Below, one piece after another: positions 26,794 through 35,239 of a stretch of 64,000 nucleotides of DNA. The stretch's first letter is position 1. Every line of letters starts with the position of its first letter. This DNA comes from Lysobacter_F sp035645555 (GTDB lineage: Bacteria; Pseudomonadota; Gammaproteobacteria; Xanthomonadales; Xanthomonadaceae): contig DASQMI010000097.1 of the NCBI GenBank assembly GCA_035645555.1, forward strand, positions 92,280 to 156,279, in the 5' to 3' direction. The position numbers were made by a program, and so were the translations under genes. The notes beneath the pieces were generated by a model, which was not told where the DNA came from, did not search any database, and saw only the letters and a list, made by a program, of their open reading frames with translations.

Positions 26794-28005
26794 ATGAAAT
26801 CGCGCTTCACCTTCGCCGTCTTCGCCGCCGCCGCCCTGGCGGTGTCCTCCTTCGGGCTCGCGCTGGCGCAGCAGGCGCCCGCGCCGCGCGCGGCCGCGCC
26901 CGCCGCGCTGCCGCTGCCGGTTCCGCCGGCGCCGCAGGTGCAGGGCAGCGCGTGGGTGCTGATGGATTTCGCCAGCGGCAACATCCTGGCCGGGCACAAC
27001 ATCGATGCGCGGGTGGAGCCGGCCAGCATCACCAAGGTGATGACCAGCTACGTGATCGCCGCGGAGATCGCTGCCGGCCGGCTCAAGCCGACCGATCCGG
27101 TGATGATGAGCGAGAACGCGTGGCGCAAGGGCGGCGCCGGCACCGACGGCAGCTACTCCGGCTTCGAGGTCAACAAGACCGCGCCGCTGGAGCAGATGGA
27201 GAAGGGCATGGTGGTGCAGTCCGGCAACGACGCGGCGATCGCGCTCGCCGAGCACGTCGCCGGCAGCGAGGAGGCGTTCGCCGCGCTGATGAACCAGTAC
27301 GCGCAGCGCATCGGTCTGAAGAACACCCGGTTCCGCAACGCCACCGGGCTCTCCGAGGAAGGCCATTATTCGACCGCGCGTGACCTGGCGCTGCTCGGCC
27401 GCGCGCTGATCCGCGATTTCCCGCGCGCGTACGCCTACAACAAGATCAAGGAGTTCACGGTCGGTCCGATCACCCAGACCAACCGCAACCGCCTGCTGTG
27501 GCGCGACCCGTCGGTGGACGGCATCAAGACCGGCCACCACTCCGGCGCCGGCTACTGCCTGATGGCCTCCGCGCAGCGCGGCGACCAGCGGCTGGTCTCG
27601 GTGGTGATGGGGTCGAGCTCCGACGACCAGCGCACCACCGACAGCCAGGCGCTGCTGAACTGGGGCTTCCGCTTTTTCGAGACCCATCGCCTGTACGACG
27701 CCGGCAAGACGATCGCCCGCCACGCGGTCTGGAAGGGTGCCGCCGACGAGGTGCTGCTGGGCGTGGCCGAGCCGCTGATGGTGACCGTGCCGCGCGGCCG
27801 CTACCGCGAGCTGAGGCCGGTCATGGACGTGCCGAAGACGCTGGTGGCGCCGATCCGCAAGGGCCAGGCGATCGGCACCGTCAAGGTGATGCTGGGCGGC
27901 AAGGTGATCGCGCAGCGCCCGCTGGTGGCCACCCAGGCGATCGAGGAGGCCGGCTTCTTCAAGCGCCTCTGGCACGACCTGCTGATGTGGTGGGAATCGG
28001 TGTGA
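26794..28005 (+). CDS. dacC: D-alanyl-D-alanine carboxypeptidase (PBP5/6 type)
   Basis: A 403-residue low-molecular-mass PBP that trims pentapeptides. The start at 26794 gives a clean signal peptide ending ALAQQA; an in-frame ATG at 26776 is less likely. Catalytic motifs are Ser78-x-x-Lys81 (EPASITKVMTSY), SGN (QSGNDAAIALAE) and KTG (GIKTGHHSGAGYCL). The C-terminal domain ends in an amphipathic helix FFKRLWHDLLMWWESV that anchors it to the outer face of the inner membrane. DacA or DacC cannot be told apart from sequence alone. A strong terminator follows. Confidence 0.94.
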   Translation: MKSRFTFAVFAAAALAVSSFGLALAQQAPAPRAAAPAALPLPVPPAPQVQGSAWVLMDFASGNILAGHNIDARVEPASITKVMTSYVIAAEIAAGRLKPTDPVMMSENAWRKGGAGTDGSYSGFEVNKTAPLEQMEKGMVVQSGNDAAIALAEHVAGSEEAFAALMNQYAQRIGLKNTRFRNATGLSEEGHYSTARDLALLGRALIRDFPRAYAYNKIKEFTVGPITQTNRNRLLWRDPSVDGIKTGHHSGAGYCLMASAQRGDQRLVSVVMGSSSDDQRTTDSQALLNWGFRFFETHRLYDAGKTIARHAVWKGAADEVLLGVAEPLMVTVPRGRYRELRPVMDVPKTLVAPIRKGQAIGTVKVMLGGKVIAQRPLVATQAIEEAGFFKRLWHDLLMWWESV

Positions 28006-28012
28006 TCGCAAC

Positions 28013-28041
28013 GGAGCCGGCGCACGCCGGCTCCTTCGTTT
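28013..28041 (+). terminator. Rho-independent terminator after dacC
   Basis: A perfect 10-bp stem, GGAGCCGGCG at 28013-28022 with 28025-28034, followed by TTCGTTT (28035-28041). It closes the elongasome/carboxypeptidase cluster. Confidence 0.8.
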
Positions 28042-28164
28042 AGGTGCCCGCCGCGGGCCTGCCTCCACCTGCCCGTGACAGGCGCTATGCTGGCGCCGGC
28101 ACCGCCACGGCCGGATCCGCAGGACGCGACCCGGCCGCCGTTCCCCCGACTTCAGGACCTTTAC

Positions 28165-29115
28165 ATGACCCGCACGCTCACGCTTCTCGCCACCGCCGGC
28201 CTGGTCGCGCTCGCCGCGCTCCCCGCGCAGGCCCAGCGCGCCAGCGCCCAGCAGATCCGCGCCGAGAAGACCGCCCAGATTCCCACCTGCGCCAAGCCGC
28301 TCGGCACGCTGTCGGTGATCGAGCCGGAGCACGGCACGCACTGGTGGACCGGCCACCAGCTGCCGGCCCCGAGCAAGCTCATCAAGTACTTCGTGCAGCG
28401 CTCGCGCTGCTTCACCCTGGTCGACCGCGGCGCCGGCATGGACGCGGCCATGCGCGAGCGCGCGCTCGCCTCCGACGGCCAGCTGCGCGGCCGTTCCAAC
28501 ATCGGCAAGGGCCAGGTGAAGGCGGCCGATTACGTGATGATCCCGGACCTGATCTCGGCCAACAACGACGCCAGCGGCAACTCGGTCGGCGGCCTGCTCG
28601 GCGGCCTGGTCGGCGGCAAGGCGGGCGCGGTGCTCGGCGGCATCAACCTGCGGCGCAAGACCGCGGACGTGCTGCTGACCGTGACCGACGTGCGCTCCTC
28701 CGAGCAGGTGGCGATGTCCGAGGGCCACGCCAACAAGACCGACCTCGGCTGGGGCGCGGGCGGCGGCCTGTTCTCCGGCAGCGGCTTCGGCGCCGCCGGC
28801 GCCAGCGGCTACGCCAACACCGAGATCGGGCAGGTCATCACGCTGGCCTACCTGCAGGCCTACACCGACATCGTCGCCCAGCTCGGCGGCCTGCCGGACA
28901 ATGCCAGCGCGGCCAACGCCACCCAGGCGGTGACCGTGGTCAAGCCGGCGCGCCTGTTCGCCAATGCCAGCGGCAGCGGCAAGGTGGTGCGCTCGCTCGA
29001 GGTCGGCATGATGCTGTACCCGACTGGCAACAAGCAGGGCGTGATGTGGGAAGTCGAGGACGAGTTCGGCAACAAGGGCTGGGTGTCCTCGACCCTGCTC
29101 GAACTGTCCAAGTAA
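28165..29115 (+). CDS. CsgG/HfaB-like secretion-channel family protein, no curli partners nearby
   Basis: A 316-residue exported protein (signal peptide about 1-23, ending PAQAQ). The central region (about 75-250) resembles CsgG: YFVQRSRCFTLVDRGAGMD, AADYVMIPDLISANN, TADVLLTVTDVRSSEQVAMS. A Gly-rich segment (GGLLGGLVGGKAGAVLGG) sits where CsgG has a membrane-spanning hairpin. Residues 255-316 resemble an SH3-like beta domain (VRSLEVGMMLYPTGN and GVMWEVEDEFGNKGWVSS). Unlike CsgG there is no lipobox cysteine, and no csgA, csgE or csgF is encoded nearby. It is a single-gene unit between two strong terminators. It may be an outer-membrane pore or a periplasmic scaffold; this is inference. Confidence 0.72.
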   Translation: MTRTLTLLATAGLVALAALPAQAQRASAQQIRAEKTAQIPTCAKPLGTLSVIEPEHGTHWWTGHQLPAPSKLIKYFVQRSRCFTLVDRGAGMDAAMRERALASDGQLRGRSNIGKGQVKAADYVMIPDLISANNDASGNSVGGLLGGLVGGKAGAVLGGINLRRKTADVLLTVTDVRSSEQVAMSEGHANKTDLGWGAGGGLFSGSGFGAAGASGYANTEIGQVITLAYLQAYTDIVAQLGGLPDNASAANATQAVTVVKPARLFANASGSGKVVRSLEVGMMLYPTGNKQGVMWEVEDEFGNKGWVSSTLLELSK

Positions 29116-29133
29116 GTCCGTACCGATGCGACG

Positions 29134-29161
29134 AAGGGCGCGGGCGACCGCGCCCTTTTTC
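29134..29161 (+). terminator. Rho-independent terminator after the CsgG-like gene
   Basis: A perfect 10-bp stem, AAGGGCGCGG at 29134-29143 with 29148-29157, tetraloop GCGA, running into a T-rich tail up to 29160. It is one of the clearest intrinsic terminators in the window. Confidence 0.9.
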
Positions 29162-29227
29162 GTGGGCGGAACACTGTCGCGCGCGGCCCGGCTTGGGTTC
29201 GCCCGGCCGCGGCCCGATAATCCGGAC

Positions 29228-29503
29228 ATGATCCGCTCCGACAACCCCGAGCACGGCTTCCAGTTTCCTGGCACGTTCGAGCTGAGCGCGATGGGGGCGG
29301 CCGACGCCGACCTCGAGCGCCAGCTGCCGCAGCGGCTGGCCGAGGCTGGCATCCGCGTGGTCGCCGGCAGTGTCAACACGCGGCATTCGAGCAACGGCCG
29401 CTACGTCTCGGTGCGGATCCGCTTCCATGCCGAAAGCCGCAGCCAGTACGAGCAGGCCCACCAGCTGCTGCGCGACCACCCGGCAGTGAAGTGGACGCTG
29501 TGA
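29228..29503 (+). CDS. ybeD: DUF493 (YbeD-like) protein
   Basis: A 91-residue protein with a ferredoxin-like ACT-type fold expected from the family. The segments HGFQFPGTFELSAMG and GRYVSVRIRFHAESRSQYEQ and the end LLRDHPAVKWTL are typical of YbeD. It is regularly encoded directly before lipB; function is uncertain, possibly regulatory for lipoate synthesis. Its stop overlaps the GTG start of lipB (GTGA). Confidence 0.9.
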   Translation: MIRSDNPEHGFQFPGTFELSAMGAADADLERQLPQRLAEAGIRVVAGSVNTRHSSNGRYVSVRIRFHAESRSQYEQAHQLLRDHPAVKWTL

Positions 29504-30168
29504 GCCGTCCGGCGCTGCTGCGCGACCTCGGCCGCCGCGCCTACGAGCCGGTGTGGCGCGCGATGCAGGCGTTCACCGACGCGCGCGACGCCGACACGAC
29601 CGACGAACTCTGGCTGGTCGAGCACGACCCGGTGTTCACCCTCGGCCAGGCCGGCCGCCCCGAGCACGTGCTGATGCCCGGCGACATCCCGGTGCTGCAC
29701 GTCGATCGCGGCGGCCAGGTGACCTACCACGGGCCCGGCCAGATCGTGCTGTACCCGCTGCTCGACCTGCGCCGGCTCGGGATCGGCGTGCGCGAGTACG
29801 TCGAGAAGCTCGAGCAGGCCACGATCGACACGCTGGCCGAATGGAACATCCACGGCGAGCGCCGCGAGGGCGCGCCTGGCGTGTACGTCGCCGGCGCCAA
29901 GGTGATGGCGCTGGGCATCCGCGTGCGCCGCGGCTGCACGTTCCACGGGCTGGCGTTCAACGTGGCGATGGACCTGGAGCCGTTCGGCCGCATCAACCCC
30001 TGCGGCTACGCCGGGCTGCGGGTGACCTCGGTGCTAGACTTGGGCGGCCCGTCCGGGTTGGACGCGGTGAAGCCGGTGCTGCTCGCGCACGTGGCGCGCC
30101 AGTTCGGCCTGTCGATCGAGCCCGCGCCCGATCCCGAGCGCGCCGCTGTCCTCGCCGTTTCGCCCTGA
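29500..30168 (+). CDS. lipB: Octanoyltransferase LipB
   Basis: A 222-residue enzyme that moves octanoyl groups from acyl carrier protein to lipoyl domains. The GTG at 29500 overlaps the ybeD stop and is preferred over an in-frame GTG three codons upstream. The catalytic dyad is Lys134 (GAKVMALGIRV) and Cys168 (INPCGYAGL); GGQVTYHGPGQIVLYPLLDL is the family signature. It is followed after 34 bp by lipA, forming the classic ybeD-lipB-lipA operon. Confidence 0.95.
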   Translation: MSRPALLRDLGRRAYEPVWRAMQAFTDARDADTTDELWLVEHDPVFTLGQAGRPEHVLMPGDIPVLHVDRGGQVTYHGPGQIVLYPLLDLRRLGIGVREYVEKLEQATIDTLAEWNIHGERREGAPGVYVAGAKVMALGIRVRRGCTFHGLAFNVAMDLEPFGRINPCGYAGLRVTSVLDLGGPSGLDAVKPVLLAHVARQFGLSIEPAPDPERAAVLAVSP

Positions 30169-30202
30169 TCGACGCCGCGCCGCGCGCCCGAGTCCCCACG
30201 CC

Positions 30203-31207
30203 ATGACCGACACCGCCAGCAAGACCATCCCGCTCACGGTCATCAGCGAGCCCGCCGGCACGCTGCAGCCCGGCGCGAAGCAGCTCGGCGGCGACAAGAT
30301 CGCGCGCTCGCCGGTGCAGTTCGCCGATGCGCCGGTGCTGCGCAAGCCGTCGTGGATCCGGGTGCGGCTGCCGAACGACAACTCGGTGGCCCGGCTCAAG
30401 GCCAAGCTGCGCGAGAACCGGCTGGTGACGGTCTGCGAGGAGGCCAGCTGCCCGAACATCCACGAGTGCTTCGGCCATGGCACCGCCACGTTCATGATCC
30501 TGGGCGAGGTCTGCACCCGCCGCTGCTCGTTCTGCGACGTCGCCCACGGCCGGCCGAAGCCGCCGGATCCGCAGGAGCCGGAAAACCTCGCGCGCACGGT
30601 CGCCGACATGGGCCTGCGCTACGTGGTGGTGACCAGCGTCGACCGCGACGACCTGCGGGACGGCGGTGCCCAGCATTTCGTCGATTGCATCGCGGCGATC
30701 CGCGCGCACAGCCCCGCCACGAAGATCGAGATCCTCACGCCCGACTTCCGCGGTCGCGGCCGCATGGAGCGCGCGCTGGAGATCCTCGCGACGAATCCGC
30801 CGGACGTGTTCAACCATAACGTCGAGACGGTGCCGGACCTGTACCCGAACGTGCGTCCGGGCGCGGATTACCAGTGGTCGCTGACCCTGCTGCAGAAGTT
30901 CAAGGCGCAGCACCCGCACGTGCCGACCAAGTCCGGGATCATGCTCGGCCTGGGCGAGACGCTGGAGCAGGTGCAGGCCACCCTGCGCGATTTGCGCGCG
31001 CACGACGTCGACATGGTCACGATCGGCCAGTACCTGCAGCCCACGCCGCACCACCACCCGGTGCTGCGCTACTGGACGCCGGAGGAGTTCGCCGAGCTCG
31101 CCGACTACGGCCACGCGATCGGCTTCACCCACGTCGCCTCCGGCCCGTTGGTGCGCTCGTCCTACCACGCCGACCGCCAGGCGGCGGAGGCCGGCTTCGC
31201 CGGCTGA
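30203..31207 (+). CDS. lipA: Lipoyl synthase LipA
   Basis: A 334-residue radical-SAM enzyme that inserts two sulfurs into octanoyl-lipoyl domains. The auxiliary [4Fe-4S] cluster ligands are Cys78, Cys83 and Cys89 (CEEASCPNIHEC), and the radical-SAM ligands are Cys104, Cys108 and Cys111 (CTRRCSFC). The C-terminal RSSYHAD segment, whose serine also ligates the auxiliary cluster, is present. The length and operon context with lipB are standard. Confidence 0.97.
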   Translation: MTDTASKTIPLTVISEPAGTLQPGAKQLGGDKIARSPVQFADAPVLRKPSWIRVRLPNDNSVARLKAKLRENRLVTVCEEASCPNIHECFGHGTATFMILGEVCTRRCSFCDVAHGRPKPPDPQEPENLARTVADMGLRYVVVTSVDRDDLRDGGAQHFVDCIAAIRAHSPATKIEILTPDFRGRGRMERALEILATNPPDVFNHNVETVPDLYPNVRPGADYQWSLTLLQKFKAQHPHVPTKSGIMLGLGETLEQVQATLRDLRAHDVDMVTIGQYLQPTPHHHPVLRYWTPEEFAELADYGHAIGFTHVASGPLVRSSYHADRQAAEAGFAG

Positions 31208-31386
31208 ACGCGCCGGTCTTGGCGCGCCGTCCAGCTCTCTGAACGCTTTCGCGACCGGCCGTCCGCACGCGCGCCGGGGTGGATGACAGCCCCTGCAACT
31301 TCCGGCACTGTGGGGCGGTCCAAACCCGCACCATGCTGATGCCGCATTCCTCCCCGCCAGGCGTGGCGCCCCACCGGTCCGTGCCG

Positions 31387-33576
31387 ATGAAACTGAAGAC
31401 TTCCCTGCTTGCGCTGCTGCTGGCCGCTCCGCTGGCGCTGCTGGCGCGCGACGACGCCGCGCGCGCGACCGCGACCGAGCTGCCCTCAGGCCCCACCACC
31501 GACCAGGCCACCGCCGCACGGCTGGTGCACGGCCTGCTGTCGGATTCGCAGTACGCCTACCGCCCGCGTGCGCTCGACGACACGCTGTCGCAGGACGTGT
31601 ACAAGCGCTACCTCGAGGCGCTGGATCCGTCCAAGCAGTTCTTCACCGCCGCCGACATCGCCAAGCTCGACGCGTACCGCGGGCGGCTCGACGATGCCAT
31701 CAAGGGCGGCGAGCTGGAGCCCGCGTACACCATCTTCACCCTGTTCAAGCAGCGGGTGGACGAGCGCGTCGCGTTCGCGCGCGCGCTGCTGAAGCGCGAC
31801 ATCTTCCAGTTCGACAAGGACGACCGCTTCGAATACGACCGCGAGGATGCGCCGTGGCCGGCCGATCAGGCCGCGCTGGACGCGCTGTGGACGCAGTCGG
31901 TGCGCAACGACTGGCTGCGGCTGAAGCTCGCCGGCAAGAAGCCCGAGGACATCGCCAAGACGCTCGACAAGCGCTACGCCAACCTCGGCCGCAGCGTCGC
32001 CGAGCTGAAGGGCGAAGACGTGTTCCAGACCTTCCTCAACAGCTACGCCAACGCGATCGACCCGCACACCGACTACTTCACCCCGCGCACGGCCGACAAC
32101 TTCAACATGTCGATGTCGCTGTCGCTGGAAGGCATCGGCGCGGTGCTGCAGCGCCAGGACGACGTGGTGGCGATCCGCGAGATCGTCCCCGGCGGCCCGG
32201 CGAGCACGTCCGGCAAGCTCAAGCCCGGCGACCGCGTGGTCGCGGTCGGGCAGGGCGACAGCGGGCCGATGGAGGACGTGATCGGCTGGCGCATCGACGA
32301 TGTGGTCGCCAAGATCCGCGGCGCCAAGGGCACGCGCGTGCGGCTGGACGTGATCCCGGCCGAGATGGGCCTGGACAGCAAGCCGACCCGTATCGTGCTG
32401 GTGCGCGACCGCGTGCGCCTGGAGGACCAGGCGGCGAAGTCGGAAATCCACACCGTGCCGGGTGAGAACGGCGAGCCGGCGCTGCGGATCGGCGTGATCA
32501 AGCTGCCGGGCTTCTACCAGGACTTCGAGGGTCGGCGGAAGAACAGCGCCGACTACGCTTCGGCCACCCGCGACGTCGCCCGCCTGCTCGGCAAGCTGCG
32601 CGCGGAGAAGGTCGACGGCGTCGTGCTCGACCTGCGCAACAACGGCGGCGGCTCGCTCGCCGAGGCGATCGAGCTGACCGGCCTGTTCATCGACCGCGGC
32701 CCGGTGGTGCAGGTGCGCGAATCCGGCGGCCGCGTGGTGGTCAACGGCGACGACGATCCCGGCGTGGTCTGGGACGGTCCGCTCGCGGTGCTGATCAACC
32801 GTGGCTCGGCTTCGGCGTCGGAGATCTTCGCCGGTGCGATCCAGGATTACGGCCGCGGCCTCGTGATCGGCGAGACGACGTTCGGCAAGGGCACGGTGCA
32901 GAACCTCGTCGACCTCGACCGCTGGCCGGCGAACGAATCGCCGCGCTTCGGCCAGGTCAAGCTGACCATCGCGCAGTTCTTCCGCGTCAGCGGCGGCTCC
33001 ACCCAGAACAAGGGCATCGAACCGGACATCGCGTTCCCGGCCTCGGTGGACGCCAGCGAGTACGGCGAGAGCACCTACGACAACGCGCTGCCGTGGACGC
33101 GCATCGCCGCCGTGCCGCACATCCGCTACGGCAACTTCGCGCCGCTGGTGTCGCGCCTGGACACGCTGCACAAGCAGCGCGTCGCCCAGGACAAGGAATT
33201 CCAGTGGTGGAAGGAGGACGTGGCCGAGTTCCGCGCCGAGAGCGAGAAGAAATGGGTCTCGCTCAACGAGGCCGAGCGCCGCGCCGAGCGCGACCGCGAC
33301 GAGGCCAAGCGCAAGCAGCGCCAGGCCGAACGCAAGGCGCTGGGGCTGGCGTTGGATCCGCTCGCCGAGGAGCTCTACGACGACGGCCTGGCGGCGAACG
33401 AGCGCGACATCGCCAAGGACGCCGAGCGCGAGAAGCTCGCCGAGAAGCGTCCGGACCCGCTGCTGCGCGAGTCCGCGGCGATCCTCGCCGACGCGATCCG
33501 GCTGCTCAATGCCGATCGCCAGCTGTCCGCGCAGGTGTTGCCGCGTGGCAGCACGCCGCAGCAGTGGGCGCACTGA
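31387..33576 (+). CDS. prc: Tail-specific (C-terminal processing) periplasmic protease
   Basis: A 729-residue S41 protease. The start at 31387 opens the signal peptide MKLKTSLLALLLAAPLALLA; the frame runs further upstream without a plausible signal. A PDZ domain covers about 240-335 (LEGIGAVLQRQDDVVAIREI). The catalytic dyad is most likely Ser476 (in GSASASEIFAGA) and Lys501 (TFGKGTVQ); their 25-residue spacing equals that of E. coli Prc Ser452-Lys477. The C-terminal charged helical region (about 600-700) fits the Prc-specific tail. It degrades or trims periplasmic proteins, including lytic enzymes and lipoproteins, which fits the envelope-rich neighbourhood. Confidence 0.94.
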   Translation: MKLKTSLLALLLAAPLALLARDDAARATATELPSGPTTDQATAARLVHGLLSDSQYAYRPRALDDTLSQDVYKRYLEALDPSKQFFTAADIAKLDAYRGRLDDAIKGGELEPAYTIFTLFKQRVDERVAFARALLKRDIFQFDKDDRFEYDREDAPWPADQAALDALWTQSVRNDWLRLKLAGKKPEDIAKTLDKRYANLGRSVAELKGEDVFQTFLNSYANAIDPHTDYFTPRTADNFNMSMSLSLEGIGAVLQRQDDVVAIREIVPGGPASTSGKLKPGDRVVAVGQGDSGPMEDVIGWRIDDVVAKIRGAKGTRVRLDVIPAEMGLDSKPTRIVLVRDRVRLEDQAAKSEIHTVPGENGEPALRIGVIKLPGFYQDFEGRRKNSADYASATRDVARLLGKLRAEKVDGVVLDLRNNGGGSLAEAIELTGLFIDRGPVVQVRESGGRVVVNGDDDPGVVWDGPLAVLINRGSASASEIFAGAIQDYGRGLVIGETTFGKGTVQNLVDLDRWPANESPRFGQVKLTIAQFFRVSGGSTQNKGIEPDIAFPASVDASEYGESTYDNALPWTRIAAVPHIRYGNFAPLVSRLDTLHKQRVAQDKEFQWWKEDVAEFRAESEKKWVSLNEAERRAERDRDEAKRKQRQAERKALGLALDPLAEELYDDGLAANERDIAKDAEREKLAEKRPDPLLRESAAILADAIRLLNADRQLSAQVLPRGSTPQQWAH

Positions 33577-33606
33577 CGTCCTAACGCGCCAGAACGGGAC
33601 CGGATC

Positions 33607-33630
33607 GGCGGGCGCCTGCGGGCGCCCGCC
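33607..33630. terminator. Hairpin between convergent prc and Lrp-type genes
   Basis: A perfect 10-bp stem, GGCGGGCGCC at 33607-33616 with 33621-33630, loop TGCG, followed on the plus strand by GCGTTTGCGG. It is symmetrical enough to serve both convergent genes; the T-tract is weak. Confidence 0.55.
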
Positions 33631-33654
33631 GCGTTTGCGGCGGCGCCGGCCGCT

Positions 33655-34143
33655 TCAGCGCCGCCGGCGCGGCCCGGCGCGGGTCGGCAGCTGCAGGCCC
33701 TGCTTGACCACCTCGAACACCATCCGCGTCTCGTAGCGCTTGATGTAGTCCTGGTCGCGGAACAGGCGGTCGGCGACCTCGCGGCAGTGCGCAACGTCGC
33801 GCGTGGCGAGCACCAGCAGGTAATCCCAGTCGCCGGCCAGCACGAAGCACTGCTGCACCTCGGGCGCCGCGCGCAGGCGCGCGCGCAGCGCCGCGTGGAG
33901 CCGTGCGGACTCGCGCTCGAGCGCAACCACCACGACCGCCAGCGTGGTGGGGAAGTGCGCGGGGTCGAGCACGGCGACCTCGCGCAACAGCTCCTGCGCG
34001 CGGTAACGCTTGATCCGGCGCTGCACCGCGCTCGCCGACAGCCCGACCTTCTCGCCGAGTTCGGCGAGCGTCTGGCGCGCGTCGCGCTGCAGCAGCTCGA
34101 GCAGGCGGTGGTCGAAGTCGTCGAGCGGGGGCGGGCGCGGCAC
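33655..34143 (-). CDS. Lrp/AsnC family transcriptional regulator
   Basis: A 162-residue regulator with an N-terminal winged helix-turn-helix (about 8-58: LDDFDHRLLELLQRDARQTL then ELGEKVGLSASAVQRRIKRY) and a C-terminal RAM/ligand domain (about 70-150, VQQCFVLAGDWDYLLVLATR). The start is a GTG at 34143. The tail is Arg-rich (GPRRRR). It is divergent from a DMT-type exporter across 136 bp that carries two AATATT boxes, the usual layout of an Lrp-type regulator controlling an amino-acid exporter and itself. Confidence 0.93.
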   Translation of the reverse strand: MPRPPPLDDFDHRLLELLQRDARQTLAELGEKVGLSASAVQRRIKRYRAQELLREVAVLDPAHFPTTLAVVVVALERESARLHAALRARLRAAPEVQQCFVLAGDWDYLLVLATRDVAHCREVADRLFRDQDYIKRYETRMVFEVVKQGLQLPTRAGPRRRR

Positions 34144-34145
34144 GC

Positions 34146-34175
34146 AATATTTTTGCGCGAAGGCGCACGAATATT
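34146..34175. promoter_or_regulatory. Candidate Lrp-type operator with two AATATT boxes
   Basis: Two identical AATATT hexamers (34146-34151 and 34170-34175) start 24 bp apart, just upstream of the regulator start codon. AT-rich palindromes of this kind are typical of Lrp/AsnC sites, and such hexamers are rare in the surrounding very GC-rich DNA. The site lies within 110 bp of both divergent starts. Confidence 0.45.
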
Positions 34176-34279
34176 CAAACCGCGCGCGGTTCGGCCCGCT
34201 ACGCTGGCGTGGTCATCCGCCACACGCCGCCGGCGCCGGCTGCCGCCGCGACCGGCGCGCCTGCCGATGGGGCCTTCGC

Positions 34280-35221
34280 ATGAGCACCGCCTCGCTGTCT
34301 GCCTCCCGTGCCACCCCGCTTGCGATCGCGCTGGCGCTCGCCGCGCTGTACGTGCTGTGGGGCTCCACCTATCTCGCGATCCGCTTCGCGCTGGAGGGTT
34401 ATCCGCCGTTCCTGCTCGGCGCGATCCGGATGGGCATCGCCGGCGCGCTGATGTACGCCGTGCTGCGCTGGCGCGGCGTCGCGCCGCCGACGCGCGCGCA
34501 GTGGAAGGTGCTGTGGGTGCTGTCGATCTTCATGGTGCTGCTGTCGAACGGCCTGGTGAACCTTGCCGAAACCGAGGTCGGCTCCGGCCTGGCGGCGATC
34601 GGCGTGGCGTCGATGCCGCTGTTCGCCGGCGTGTTCGCGATGCTGCGCGGGCGCCATCCGACGCGCATCGAATGGGTCGGGCTGGTGGTCGGCTTCCTCG
34701 GCGTGATCTGGCTCAACGCGCGCGGCGAGCTGTCGGGTTCGACGCTCGGGCTGGTGTGCCTGATCATCGCGCCGATCGCGTGGGCGTGGGGCTCGATCTG
34801 GAGCCGCGACCAGAACCTGCCGGAGCCGTTCATGTCGGCCAGCGGGCAGATGCTCACCGGCAGCGTGTGGATGCTGCTCGCCGCGCTGATTCATGGCGAG
34901 CGCTTCACCGCCGTGCCGTCGATGCATGCGACCGCGGCGATGCTGTACCTCGTCGTGGCGGGTTCCATTTTCGGCTTCACCGCCTACATCTGGCTACTCA
35001 ACCACGTGCGCCCGGCGCTCGCCACCAGCTACGCCTACGTCAATCCGCCGCTCGCGGTGCTGTTCGGTGCGTTGCTCGGCGGCGAGACGTTCACCGTGCA
35101 CGACCTCGGCGCGATGGCGGTGATCCTGGTCGGCGTGGTGATCATCACGCTGGCGAAGGCGCGTACGCGCCCGGCCAGCGCGAGCGCCGCGCCGCCGGCG
35201 TCGAGCGAACCGCCGGCGTAA
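34280..35221 (+). CDS. DMT superfamily exporter (EamA, YedA-like)
   Basis: A 313-residue transporter with ten predicted helices arranged as two EamA repeats (about 10-140 and 150-290). The N-terminal LAALYVLWGSTYLAIRFALE and the C-terminal SYAYVNPPLAVLFGALLGGE are family signatures and resemble YedA. The start at 34280 begins the first hydrophobic helix region. Substrate is unknown; divergence from an Lrp-type regulator suggests amino acids or related metabolites (inference). Confidence 0.88.
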   Translation: MSTASLSASRATPLAIALALAALYVLWGSTYLAIRFALEGYPPFLLGAIRMGIAGALMYAVLRWRGVAPPTRAQWKVLWVLSIFMVLLSNGLVNLAETEVGSGLAAIGVASMPLFAGVFAMLRGRHPTRIEWVGLVVGFLGVIWLNARGELSGSTLGLVCLIIAPIAWAWGSIWSRDQNLPEPFMSASGQMLTGSVWMLLAALIHGERFTAVPSMHATAAMLYLVVAGSIFGFTAYIWLLNHVRPALATSYAYVNPPLAVLFGALLGGETFTVHDLGAMAVILVGVVIITLAKARTRPASASAAPPASSEPPA

Positions 35222-35239
35222 CGTCCGGCCCGCGCGCGG

